From NCBI RefSeq assembly GCF_014640195.1, contig NZ_BMGM01000003.1:124001-188000 (forward strand): a stretch of DNA of 64,000 nucleotides. The letters run 5' to 3'. The position numbers and the translations under genes are program-made. The notes below the pieces were generated by a model, which had not been told where the DNA came from, made no database searches, and saw only the letters and a program-made list of their open reading frames with translations. Below are positions 35,284-43,161 of the stretch, in pieces. How positions within the stretch are numbered: the stretch's first letter is position 1; each line of letters opens with the position of its first letter. Origin of the DNA: Psychroflexus planctonicus (lineage in GTDB: Bacteria > Bacteroidota > Bacteroidia > Flavobacteriales > Flavobacteriaceae).

Positions 35284-36249
35284 ATGCTTAAAATTGGCGT
35301 CTTAGGCGCGGGACATCTAGGAAAAATCCACCTGCGTTTACTCAACGAATCTCCCAAATATAAATTAGTTGGTTTTTACGATGTAAACCCTGATTATGCG
35401 AAAGAAATTGAAAAAGATTTCGGTTACTCCTTTTATTCAGATTATAATAAATTACTCGAAGAAGTAGATGTTATTGACATTGTAACGCCTACGCTCTCTC
35501 ATTTTGAAATGGCTAAAATGGCTATTGAAAAAGGAAAACATGTGTTTTTAGAAAAACCCATCACCAATACCGTTGAAGAAGCAGAACAATTGATTACACT
35601 GGCTAAAAAACACAAAGTTTTAGGTCAGGTTGGACATGTAGAACGTTTCAATCCAGCATTTCGAGCAGCGATTTCTAAAATTGGAAACCCGATGTTTATT
35701 GAAACGCACCGCTTAGCAGAATTCAACCCGCGTGGAACCGATGTGCCCGTTGTTTTGGATTTAATGATTCATGATATCGATGCGATTTTAAGCGTGGTAA
35801 AATCAGATGTAAAACAGGTCAATGCTTCAGGAGTTTCGGTAATTTCAGAAACACCCGATATTGCTAATGCACGAATTCAATTTGAAAATGGATGTGTCGC
35901 GAATTTAACCGCAAGCCGAATTTCATTAAAAAATATGCGAAAGTCTAGGTTTTTTCAAAAGGACGCCTACATTTCTGTCGATTTCTTAGAAAAGCAAATT
36001 GAAGTAGTTAAAATGAAAGATGCTCCAGAAAATCCAGGCGATTTCGATATGATTTTGCAAAATGCAGAAGGTGTGAAAAAACAAATTTATTTCGATAATC
36101 CAGATGTAGGAAGCAACAACGCCATTTTAGACGAATTGGAAACCTTTGCCGATGCCATTACAAATAAAACAAGACCCATCGTCAATTTAGAAGATGGTAC
36201 CAAAGCTTTAAAAGTGGCCATGCAAGTGATTGAAGCCTTTGGGAAATAG
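35284..36249 (+). CDS. Gfo/Idh/MocA family NAD(P)-dependent oxidoreductase
   Basis: A 321-residue dehydrogenase. The Rossmann motif GVLGAGHLGKIH is at the N-terminus, and EKPITNT, the conserved EKP lysine of the family, is near residue 97. The GHVERFNPAF and DLMIHDIDAI segments contribute catalytic residues. Family members oxidise or reduce sugars and related alcohols. The substrate cannot be assigned. It is separated from the following dehydrogenase by 185 bp containing palindromic repeats. Confidence 0.9.
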   Translation: MLKIGVLGAGHLGKIHLRLLNESPKYKLVGFYDVNPDYAKEIEKDFGYSFYSDYNKLLEEVDVIDIVTPTLSHFEMAKMAIEKGKHVFLEKPITNTVEEAEQLITLAKKHKVLGQVGHVERFNPAFRAAISKIGNPMFIETHRLAEFNPRGTDVPVVLDLMIHDIDAILSVVKSDVKQVNASGVSVISETPDIANARIQFENGCVANLTASRISLKNMRKSRFFQKDAYISVDFLEKQIEVVKMKDAPENPGDFDMILQNAEGVKKQIYFDNPDVGSNNAILDELETFADAITNKTRPIVNLEDGTKALKVAMQVIEAFGK

Positions 36250-36328
36250 CCGTTAGCTTTTAGCTGGTAGCTACTAGTTAGAAGTTAGAAGGATAATTAT
36301 TCAATTAATACTTTGAAAAAATATAATT

Positions 36329-36418
36329 CTCTTTCTTTTGGAAAGAGTTACAGATAGGAAAAAGTTAGAGAAAGGAAAAAAGTCCCCTTTCCTTTGGAAA
36401 GGGCTAGGGATAGGAAAA
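36329..36418. repeat. Two copies of a 34-bp intergenic palindromic element
   Basis: Copies at 36329-36362 and 36385-36418 are in direct orientation and identical at 28 of 34 bases. Each starts with a 7-5-7 palindrome: CTCTTTC/GAAAGAG in the first, CCCTTTC/GAAAGGG in the second. The T/A and C/G difference is compensatory, which preserves the hairpin. Each ends in an ATAGGAAAA segment. The sequence just upstream (36250-36292) is itself rich in TTAGCT/TAGCT near-repeats. Confidence 0.75.
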
Positions 36419-36434
36419 TTAAAACAAACATAAC

Positions 36435-37325
36435 ATGAAAAATATAACCGTAATCGGCGCAGGAACCATGGGAAATGGAATTGCCCACACCTTCGCACAA
36501 TTTGGATACCAAGTAAGTTTAGTAGACCTAAGTCAAGAAAATTTAGACCGTGGTCTAGCTACCATCACTAAAAACTTAGACCGCATGCTGGCTAAGGAAA
36601 AAATTAGTGAAGAAGAAAAAACTTCCACCTTAAAAAATATTTCAACCTTTACGAAATTAGAAGATGGAGCAAAGCAAGCCGACTTAGTAGTTGAAGCAGC
36701 TTCAGAAAATGAAAAAATCAAGTTGGATATTTTTAGAAGTTTAGATAAAATATGTCCAGAAAACTGCATTTTATCAACCAACACATCATCGATTCCCATT
36801 ACTAAAATTGCAGCGGTAACTTCTAGACCAGATCAAGTAATTGGCATGCATTTTATGAATCCGGTACCGATCATGAAATTGGTTGAAATCATTCGTGGTT
36901 ACAATACTTCAGACGAAACCAACGACAAAGTGGTGGAAATGGCTAAAAACTTGAAAAAAGTTCCAACCGAAGTAAACGATTATCCTGGTTTTGTTGCCAA
37001 CCGAATTTTAATGCCGATGATCAATGAAGCCATTGAAACATTGTATACTGGAGTTGCTGGCGTTCAAGAAATTGATACCGTAATGAAATTAGGCATGGCG
37101 CATCCGATGGGACCGCTACAATTAGCTGACTTTATTGGATTGGATGTGTGTCATTCTATTTTGGAAGTAATGTATGACGGATTCAAAAATCCAAAATACG
37201 CACCTTGCCCGTTGTTAGTAAATATGGTAAGAGCAGGAAAAATGGGTGTAAAATCAGGTGAAGGTTTTTACGATTACAGCGAAAGCAGAAAAGCGGAAGT
37301 TGTTTCTAGTCAATTTACCCACTAA
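36435..37325 (+). CDS. 3-hydroxybutyryl-CoA dehydrogenase family protein
   Basis: A 296-residue NAD(P)-dependent L-3-hydroxyacyl-CoA dehydrogenase. It has the Rossmann motif GAGTMGNGIAHTFA, SSIPITKIA, GMHFMNPVPIMKLVE with the catalytic His, and PGFVANRILMPMINEA. Such enzymes interconvert acetoacetyl-CoA and 3-hydroxybutyryl-CoA or act in fatty-acid oxidation. It starts a tightly spaced plus-strand cluster (DUF1015, YggS, DnaQ-GIY-YIG, channel, miaA); the first gap is 1 bp, indicating co-transcription with the DUF1015 gene. Confidence 0.92.
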   Translation: MKNITVIGAGTMGNGIAHTFAQFGYQVSLVDLSQENLDRGLATITKNLDRMLAKEKISEEEKTSTLKNISTFTKLEDGAKQADLVVEAASENEKIKLDIFRSLDKICPENCILSTNTSSIPITKIAAVTSRPDQVIGMHFMNPVPIMKLVEIIRGYNTSDETNDKVVEMAKNLKKVPTEVNDYPGFVANRILMPMINEAIETLYTGVAGVQEIDTVMKLGMAHPMGPLQLADFIGLDVCHSILEVMYDGFKNPKYAPCPLLVNMVRAGKMGVKSGEGFYDYSESRKAEVVSSQFTH

Positions 37326-37326
37326 A

Positions 37327-38565
37327 ATGCCTAAATTCTGTGCATTTCAAGCTACAAGACCCACCCGAACCAAAGTGAGTTTGGTGGCTTCGCGTCCGTA
37401 TGAAAGTTATACTAAAAAAGAGCGCGAAGCTCGATTGGAACACAATCCGTTTTCTTTTTTGCACATTGTAAATCCGGGTTACAAATACAAAAAAGAAATT
37501 GCAGGAAAACAACGCTTTAGTTTGGTAAAAAATCGCTTCTTAGAATTTAAAGAAGATGAAATTTTCAAAACCGAAGAACAGCCCGTTTTTTTGTTGCACC
37601 AAATTCATTACCGAAATGGTGATGTGTTTTCAGGTTTTGTAGGTTGCTGTCATGCAGAAGATTACAATCAAAATAAAATCAAACTCCACGAAGAAACTTT
37701 ATCGAAGCGGGTTTCACTTTTTACAGATTATTTGAAAACGGTTCGTTTCAACACCGATCCTGTTTTGTTGACGTATCCTAAGCAAAATCAATTAGATGAA
37801 ATTACTGCTGAAGTTATTCAAAATCGAGCGGAATACGAATTTACCACGACTTCTAGAGAAACGCATTATGTTTGGGTTATAAAAGATTCGGCTCAAATTG
37901 AAGCAATTGAAACTGCCATAGATAAAATTTCGCATTTGTATATTGCTGATGGACATCATCGTATTTCATCTTCGGTTATGCTTGCTAATGAAATGGCACT
38001 TGAAAATGAAGAACATACTGGAGATGAAGCTTATAACTTCATTTTAAGCTATTTAATTCCAGAGAATCAATTGAAAATTCGGGAGTTTAACAGATTAGTT
38101 ACCGACTTGAATGGATTAAGCAAAGAAGAATTTTTAATCCAATTGGACGAATATTTCAGAATAGAAAACCGAAAGCAAGAATATTACAAGCCAACCTATA
38201 AACATCATTTTAGTATGTATTTGGATGGTGAATTTTATTCTTTATATCTTCGGAAAAATCACCAAACATTCAACAATGCTTTAGATGAATTGGATGCGCA
38301 AATTTTGAATAACTTCATTTTAAAACCCATATTAGGAATTCAAAATTTCAAAAATAGCAAGCGTGTAACTTACGTTCCAGCTCAAAAAGACATGGCTTAT
38401 GTAAAAGGAAAAGTAGACGCTAATAAATATGCGGTTGGTTTTGGTATGTTGCCAATTCAGATGCAAGAAGTGAAGCAAATAGCCGACCAAGGTTTAAGCA
38501 TGCCGCCCAAAAGTACTTACATCGATCCCAAATTACGAAGTGGGATTTGTATTCACGAATTTTAA
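37327..38565 (+). CDS. DUF1015 family protein
   Basis: A 412-residue protein of the DUF1015 family. It starts KFCAFQATRPTR, typical of the family N-terminus, and has SFLHIVNPG, YIADGHHRISSS near residue 225 and a C-terminal PPKSTYIDPKLRSG. The biochemical role of DUF1015 is not established to my knowledge; it often occurs near hydroxyacid or acyl-CoA metabolism genes. The ATG at 37327 begins 1 bp after the previous stop. A longer frame starting inside the previous gene was rejected. Confidence 0.9.
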   Translation: MPKFCAFQATRPTRTKVSLVASRPYESYTKKEREARLEHNPFSFLHIVNPGYKYKKEIAGKQRFSLVKNRFLEFKEDEIFKTEEQPVFLLHQIHYRNGDVFSGFVGCCHAEDYNQNKIKLHEETLSKRVSLFTDYLKTVRFNTDPVLLTYPKQNQLDEITAEVIQNRAEYEFTTTSRETHYVWVIKDSAQIEAIETAIDKISHLYIADGHHRISSSVMLANEMALENEEHTGDEAYNFILSYLIPENQLKIREFNRLVTDLNGLSKEEFLIQLDEYFRIENRKQEYYKPTYKHHFSMYLDGEFYSLYLRKNHQTFNNALDELDAQILNNFILKPILGIQNFKNSKRVTYVPAQKDMAYVKGKVDANKYAVGFGMLPIQMQEVKQIADQGLSMPPKSTYIDPKLRSGICIHEF

Positions 38566-38577
38566 GAATTGAAAATT

Positions 38578-39237
38578 ATGTCAGTAAATATTTCAAAAAA
38601 CATCAAAACCTTTTTAGCTAAAATTCCTGAGGACGTAGCTTTGGTTGCGGTTTCCAAAACCAAACCCAATGCCGATGTAATGGAAGCTTATGAAGCTGGA
38701 CAGCGCATTTTTGGAGAAAACAAAATCCAAGAAATGACGGACAAATGGGAAGCGCTTCCCAAGGATATTGAATGGCACATGATTGGGCATGTACAAACCA
38801 ATAAGGTGAAATACATGGCACCGTATGTAAGTTTGATTCATGCGGTTGATAAGCTGAAATTACTGAAGGAAATCAACAAAAGAGCCAAGCAAAACGAACG
38901 AGAAATTCGGTGTTTACTTCAATTGAAAATCGCTGAAGAAGATTCAAAATTTGGAATGAGTAAGGATGATTTAAAGGCTTTACTTTTGAATGAACAACTC
39001 AGTAAATTTGAAAATATAAAGATTGTAGGTTTAATGGGAATGGCAACCTTCACGGACGATGAAGCTCAAATTGAAAGGGAATTTTCCTTTTTGAAAAAAA
39101 CATATGACGAATTGAAAACTACGCATCCACAGCTTCAAATTTTATCCATGGGAATGAGTGGAGATTACAAATTAGGGATTCAACACGGTAGCAACATGAT
39201 TCGGATTGGAAGTGCTATCTTTGGCAAACGAAACTAA
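38578..39237 (+). CDS. YggS/PLPBP family pyridoxal-phosphate homeostasis protein
   Basis: A 219-residue single-domain PLP-binding protein (fold-type III). It has VAVSKTKPNADV with the PLP lysine, GENKIQE, WHMIGHVQTNK and LSMGMSGDYKLGIQHGSNMIRIGSAIFG, all characteristic. The family buffers free PLP and affects amino-acid balance; no enzymatic activity is known. ATG at 38578 was preferred to TTG at 38569. It sits 12 bp after the DUF1015 gene. Confidence 0.93.
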   Translation: MSVNISKNIKTFLAKIPEDVALVAVSKTKPNADVMEAYEAGQRIFGENKIQEMTDKWEALPKDIEWHMIGHVQTNKVKYMAPYVSLIHAVDKLKLLKEINKRAKQNEREIRCLLQLKIAEEDSKFGMSKDDLKALLLNEQLSKFENIKIVGLMGMATFTDDEAQIEREFSFLKKTYDELKTTHPQLQILSMGMSGDYKLGIQHGSNMIRIGSAIFGKRN

Positions 39238-39247
39238 AAAATAGCCT

Positions 39248-40615
39248 TTGTTTGCCATATTAGACATAGAATCTACCGGAGGAAAGTACAACGAAGAAGG
39301 CATCACCGAAATTGCTATCTATAAATTTGATGGCGAAAAGATTGTAGACCAATTTATTAGCTTAATCAATCCTGAGCGTAAAATACAATCCTTTGTAGTT
39401 GGTCTCACGGGAATTAATAATGAAATGCTTCGCAATGCGCCTAAGTTTTACGAAGTAGCGAAACGCATTGTTGAAATTACAGATGAATGTATTTTAGTGG
39501 CACACAATGCTAAATTCGATTACCGAATTTTACGCACTGAATTTAGTAGATTGGGATTTGAGTTTGAACGTAAATCCATTTGCACTGTAGATTTATCCCA
39601 AAAATTGATGCCTGATTTGCCTTCGTATTCATTAGGAAAGTTAGTGAAAAATTTAGGCATCCCAATTACCAACCGGCATCGCGCTTCTGGAGATGCCTTA
39701 GCTACAGTAGAATTGTTTAAATTGCTGTTACAAAAAGATACTTCAAAAGAAGTTATCTCAGAGAGTATTCAGGTGAAACCGAAGAAGCGAAAAGACCAAA
39801 AATTAATCCGTTTAATTGAAGAATTGCCTGCACGAACGGGCGTGTATTATTTTCATAACGCTGATGGAAAAATTATTTACATCGGGAAGAGTAAGAATAT
39901 AAGAAAGCGAGCTAATCAACATTTCACCAACGATAGTCCTAAGTCTAGGCAAATTCAACAAGAAGTTGAGCAGATTAACATAGAAGTTACTGGCAGCGAA
40001 CTTATTGCTTTGCTGAAAGAGAATCAGGAAATTAAAAAAATTCAACCCAAATACAATCGGGCTTTAAAAAAGAAACTTTTTACACACGCATTGTATAGCA
40101 AGGTAAATTCGGATGGCTATATTGAATTTAAAATAGGTTCGGCCAACCAAAAAGCTGAACCTATAACTACTTTCACCAATAGTATGCAAGCCAAGTCTGT
40201 GCTGAATTTTATTGTGGAAGAATACAATTTGTGCCAGCGTTTATGTGGCTTACACAAAACCAAAGGAGCCTGTTTTAATTATACCATTAAAGTTTGTCAA
40301 GGCGCTTGCGTGGGAGATGAATCGGTTGAAAGTTACAATAGTAGAGCACAGCAAGTTTTAGACCGCTACAGCTTCGACAGAAAGAATATGTTGGTGGTTG
40401 ATCGAGGTAGAAACAGGTCTGAAAAATCGGTGGTTTGGGTAGCTGATGGTGAATTGAAAGGCATGGGCTTTTTCAATTTAAATTACCAAATTCAAAACCC
40501 TGAAATTCTTCAACAAGTGATTACTCCTTTAGATGATAACCGAGATGCAAGACATATTGTGCAAGCCTATATTCGAAAAAATGAAAAACGTATTAAGTTA
40601 ATTCATTTAAAATGA
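39248..40615 (+). CDS. DnaQ-like 3'-5' exonuclease fused to a GIY-YIG (UvrC-type) nuclease domain
   Basis: A 455-residue two-domain protein. Residues 1-165 form a DEDDh exonuclease with FAILDIEST (Asp6, Glu8), VAHNAKFDYRIL and HRASGD (His144, Asp149). Residues about 195-275 are a GIY-YIG nuclease (TGVYYFHNADGKIIYIGKS), the fold used for the 3' incision by UvrC. The C-terminal part contains several cysteines (LCQRLCGLHKTKGAC, CQGAC) resembling the Cys-rich segment of UvrC. The frame begins with TTG at 39248; no ATG is available. A role in DNA repair is inferred from the domains. Confidence 0.9.
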   Translation: MFAILDIESTGGKYNEEGITEIAIYKFDGEKIVDQFISLINPERKIQSFVVGLTGINNEMLRNAPKFYEVAKRIVEITDECILVAHNAKFDYRILRTEFSRLGFEFERKSICTVDLSQKLMPDLPSYSLGKLVKNLGIPITNRHRASGDALATVELFKLLLQKDTSKEVISESIQVKPKKRKDQKLIRLIEELPARTGVYYFHNADGKIIYIGKSKNIRKRANQHFTNDSPKSRQIQQEVEQINIEVTGSELIALLKENQEIKKIQPKYNRALKKKLFTHALYSKVNSDGYIEFKIGSANQKAEPITTFTNSMQAKSVLNFIVEEYNLCQRLCGLHKTKGACFNYTIKVCQGACVGDESVESYNSRAQQVLDRYSFDRKNMLVVDRGRNRSEKSVVWVADGELKGMGFFNLNYQIQNPEILQQVITPLDDNRDARHIVQAYIRKNEKRIKLIHLK

Positions 40616-40634
40616 TTTCAGTAATTTTGAACTC

Positions 40635-41465
40635 ATGACTTGGAAGGAAAAACTCCACGAGGTAATTTATGAAGCAGACACCAAAGCAGGAAAGCTTTTT
40701 GATGTAATCCTGCTCATTGTAATCATCATCAGCCTTGTATTGGTGATGTTAGATTCGGTAGATTATTTGTACGAGGCTTACCATGATTGGTTTGTAATTG
40801 CAGAATGGGTCATCACTATCTTTTTCACTATTGAATATGCTTTGCGAATCATCAGCATCAAAAAACCCAGCAAGTATATTTTTAGTTTTTATGGCATCAT
40901 TGATTTTTTAAGCACCATCCCATTGTATATTTCTTTAGTTTTTGCTGGTTCGGGAGCTTTGCTCACTTTACGTGCATTGCGATTATTGCGAGTATTTCGA
41001 GTTTTAAAACTGGCGAAATTCACTGGAGCAGGTGCAAAAATTAGTGTGGCAATTAATAATTCTTTGCCCAAAATATTGACTTTTTTGTATAGTGTAATTA
41101 TTGTTTCATTTATTGCAGGCGCAATTATGTATATGGTGGAAGGTCCTGAACATGGGTTTACATCCATACCGCGAAGTATTTATTGGACAATTGTTACTTT
41201 AACTACGGTAGGTTATGGCGATATTCATCCCGTAACTCCTATTGGTCAATTTGTGGCTTCTATTATTATGATGATGGGTTATGGTGTAATTGCTGTTCCT
41301 ACGGGAATTGTTTCAGCAGAAATGGTAAAGGAAGAACGCTTACACAACAATACGCAAGATTGCTTTAATTGTGGGGAAAACAAACATCAAAACCATGCAG
41401 AATATTGCCACGCTTGTGGATATTCTTTGAACAAGAAAAAGGACAAGAAGAAAAAAACGAAGTAA
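40635..41465 (+). CDS. Voltage-gated-type potassium channel subunit with C-terminal zinc ribbon
   Basis: A 276-residue protein with six membrane segments. S4 is arginine-rich (LRALRLLRVFRVLK, about 115-130) and the pore loop has the K+ filter TTVGYGDIHP. After S6 a cytosolic tail carries a two-CxxC zinc ribbon (CFNCGENKHQNHAEYCHACG), then a Lys-rich end. Ion transport by K+ selectivity is well supported. The role of the zinc ribbon is unknown. It lies 19 bp after the nuclease gene and its stop codon abuts the miaA start codon. Confidence 0.9.
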   Translation: MTWKEKLHEVIYEADTKAGKLFDVILLIVIIISLVLVMLDSVDYLYEAYHDWFVIAEWVITIFFTIEYALRIISIKKPSKYIFSFYGIIDFLSTIPLYISLVFAGSGALLTLRALRLLRVFRVLKLAKFTGAGAKISVAINNSLPKILTFLYSVIIVSFIAGAIMYMVEGPEHGFTSIPRSIYWTIVTLTTVGYGDIHPVTPIGQFVASIIMMMGYGVIAVPTGIVSAEMVKEERLHNNTQDCFNCGENKHQNHAEYCHACGYSLNKKKDKKKKTK

Positions 41466-42392
41466 ATGCGCCCTATAAAAAATCAACTCATTTGCATTTT
41501 AGGACCTACCGCTATAGGTAAAACGGCTTTGGCTATTCAGTTAGCAAAGCATTTTGAAACTGAAATTATTTCTGCAGATTCCAGGCAATTTTTCAAAGAA
41601 ATGAATATCGGTACAGCGGTTCCTTCAACTGAAGAATTAGCGGCTGCCCAACATCATTTTATTCAGCATATTTCTATTGAAGAACAGTATAGCGTCGGAA
41701 AATTTGAACAAGATGCTGATAAAAAACTGAAGTTGCTTTTTAAACAACAGGATAAAGTATTTTTAGTGGGCGGTAGCGGTTTGTATGTAAAAGCGGTTAC
41801 TGAGGGTTTAGATGAATTTCCTAAAGTAAATGAAGAAATTCGAGAAAAATTAAATCAAGAATTGAAAGAAAAAGGCTTAGCTCACTTGCAAGTTGAACTG
41901 AAAAAAGTAGATTTACAAACTTATAACTCCATTGCTGTTGACAACCCAAAACGAGTGATTCGTGCCTTGTCGGTCTATCGTGCTTCGGGTAAGGCATATT
42001 CTTCTTTTTTAGGACAAAAGAAGAAGGATAAAAACTTCACTACCTTAAAAATTGGCTTAAGCGCTCAAAGAGAAATTATTTACAGCAGGATTGAACAACG
42101 CGTAGATATCATGATGGAAAATGGCTTGCTTGATGAAGCCAAAAAACTTTTCCCGCACCGAAACTTAAATGCACTCAATACGGTTGGATACAAAGAACTA
42201 TTTAACTATTTAGAAGGAAATTGCACCTTAGTTGAAGCTGTTTCAGAAATCAAAAAAAACACAAGGCGCTTTGCCAAGCGACAATTGACTTGGTTTAAAA
42301 ATCAAGAAGAAGATGTAATTTGGTTTGATTACCAAACTCCACTTGAAACTATTATTCAACAAATTGAAGTTAAGAATACACAGGCAAATTAA
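41466..42392 (+). CDS. miaA: tRNA dimethylallyltransferase MiaA
   Basis: MiaA adds a dimethylallyl group to A37 of tRNAs that read UNN codons. The 308-residue protein has the P-loop LGPTAIGKTALAIQLA, SADSRQFFKEMNIGTA, VGGSGLYVKA and a C-terminal KKNTRRFAKRQLTWFK. Length and motifs are canonical. The ATG directly follows the ion-channel stop codon. The gene's 3' end forms half of a perfect 26-bp palindrome (42378-42403). Confidence 0.96.
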   Translation: MRPIKNQLICILGPTAIGKTALAIQLAKHFETEIISADSRQFFKEMNIGTAVPSTEELAAAQHHFIQHISIEEQYSVGKFEQDADKKLKLLFKQQDKVFLVGGSGLYVKAVTEGLDEFPKVNEEIREKLNQELKEKGLAHLQVELKKVDLQTYNSIAVDNPKRVIRALSVYRASGKAYSSFLGQKKKDKNFTTLKIGLSAQREIIYSRIEQRVDIMMENGLLDEAKKLFPHRNLNALNTVGYKELFNYLEGNCTLVEAVSEIKKNTRRFAKRQLTWFKNQEEDVIWFDYQTPLETIIQQIEVKNTQAN

Positions 42393-42403
42393 TTTGCCTG
42401 TGT
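42378..42403. repeat. Perfect 26-bp palindrome at the miaA stop codon
   Basis: The 13-base arm ACACAGGCAAATT (42378-42390) is followed directly by its exact reverse complement (42391-42403). The miaA stop (42390-42392) lies at the centre. No T-tract follows, so it is not a standard terminator. Short hairpins AAACTG/CAGTTT (42410-42426) and GCAATTGC (42427-42434) follow before the convergent gene. Confidence 0.9.
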
Positions 42404-42434
42404 AACTTGAAACTGAAAAGCAGTTTGCAATTGC

Positions 42435-43157
42435 TTATGCTGTTTTTCCGTCAGATCCTTTAACCACCAAACGGAAACCTTCACCGTGGATGTTTAAAAT
42501 TTCAACAGAATCGTCTACTTTTAAGTATTTTCTCAATTTGGCGATATACACATCCATACTTCTAGATGTAAAGTAATTATCGTCTCTCCAAATTTTAGTA
42601 AGCGCCAATTCACGTGGCATTAAATCGTTTTCATGTAAAGCCAACAAACGTAAAAGCTCATTTTCTTTTGGAGATAATTTAATAGGCTCATCATCTTTAA
42701 AGGTTAAGAAACGAAGTTTAGAATTCAAATGGAAATTTCCAATATTGAACTCAAATTGCTTGCTATCGGCAATGCTATCGCTAGCTTTACGTTGCATGAT
42801 GGCTTTTATTTTCATCAACAATACCTCGCTATCAAAAGGTTTATTTAAGTAATCGTCTGCTCCTACTTTATAACCTTTTAATACGTCTTCTTTCATGGAT
42901 TTTGCTGTAAGAAAGATAATTGGAATGTCTTCGTTTTTCTCTCTAATTTCTTTAGCTAAAGTAAATCCATCTTTGTAAGGCATCATTACGTCTAAAATAC
43001 ATAAATCGTAATCTCCTTTTTTGAATTTTTCAAATCCTTCCATTCCATTTTTGGCGTGGGTCACGTCATAATCATTCATGGTAAGGTAATCTTTCAATAC
43101 AATTCCGAAATTCGGATCGTCTTCTACTAGTAAGATTTTTTTGTTCTCAGTTTCCAT
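42435..43157 (-). CDS. OmpR-family response regulator (RprY-like)
   Basis: A 240-residue response regulator. The receiver domain (about 5-120) has the acidic pocket LVEDD, phosphoacceptor Asp56 in CILDVMMP, FLTAK and the conserved Lys in YLNKPF. A winged-helix DNA-binding domain (about 135-235, LSPKENELLRLL) follows. The sequence resembles the Bacteroidota regulator RprY. It is encoded 4 bp downstream of its cognate histidine kinase gene in one operon. Targets are unknown. Confidence 0.93.
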   Translation of the reverse strand: METENKKILLVEDDPNFGIVLKDYLTMNDYDVTHAKNGMEGFEKFKKGDYDLCILDVMMPYKDGFTLAKEIREKNEDIPIIFLTAKSMKEDVLKGYKVGADDYLNKPFDSEVLLMKIKAIMQRKASDSIADSKQFEFNIGNFHLNSKLRFLTFKDDEPIKLSPKENELLRLLALHENDLMPRELALTKIWRDDNYFTSRSMDVYIAKLRKYLKVDDSVEILNIHGEGFRLVVKGSDGKTA

Positions 43158-43161
43158 ATGT

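Noticed and set aside
35196-35357. Longer 97-codon version of the 43-codon minus-strand ORF
   Set aside because: Its first half is antisense to the start of the Gfo/Idh gene, whose N-terminal Rossmann motif is clear.
36301-36498. Minus-strand ORF of 65 codons across the palindromic repeats
   Set aside because: It is composed of repeat DNA and the antisense of the dehydrogenase start; no coding features.
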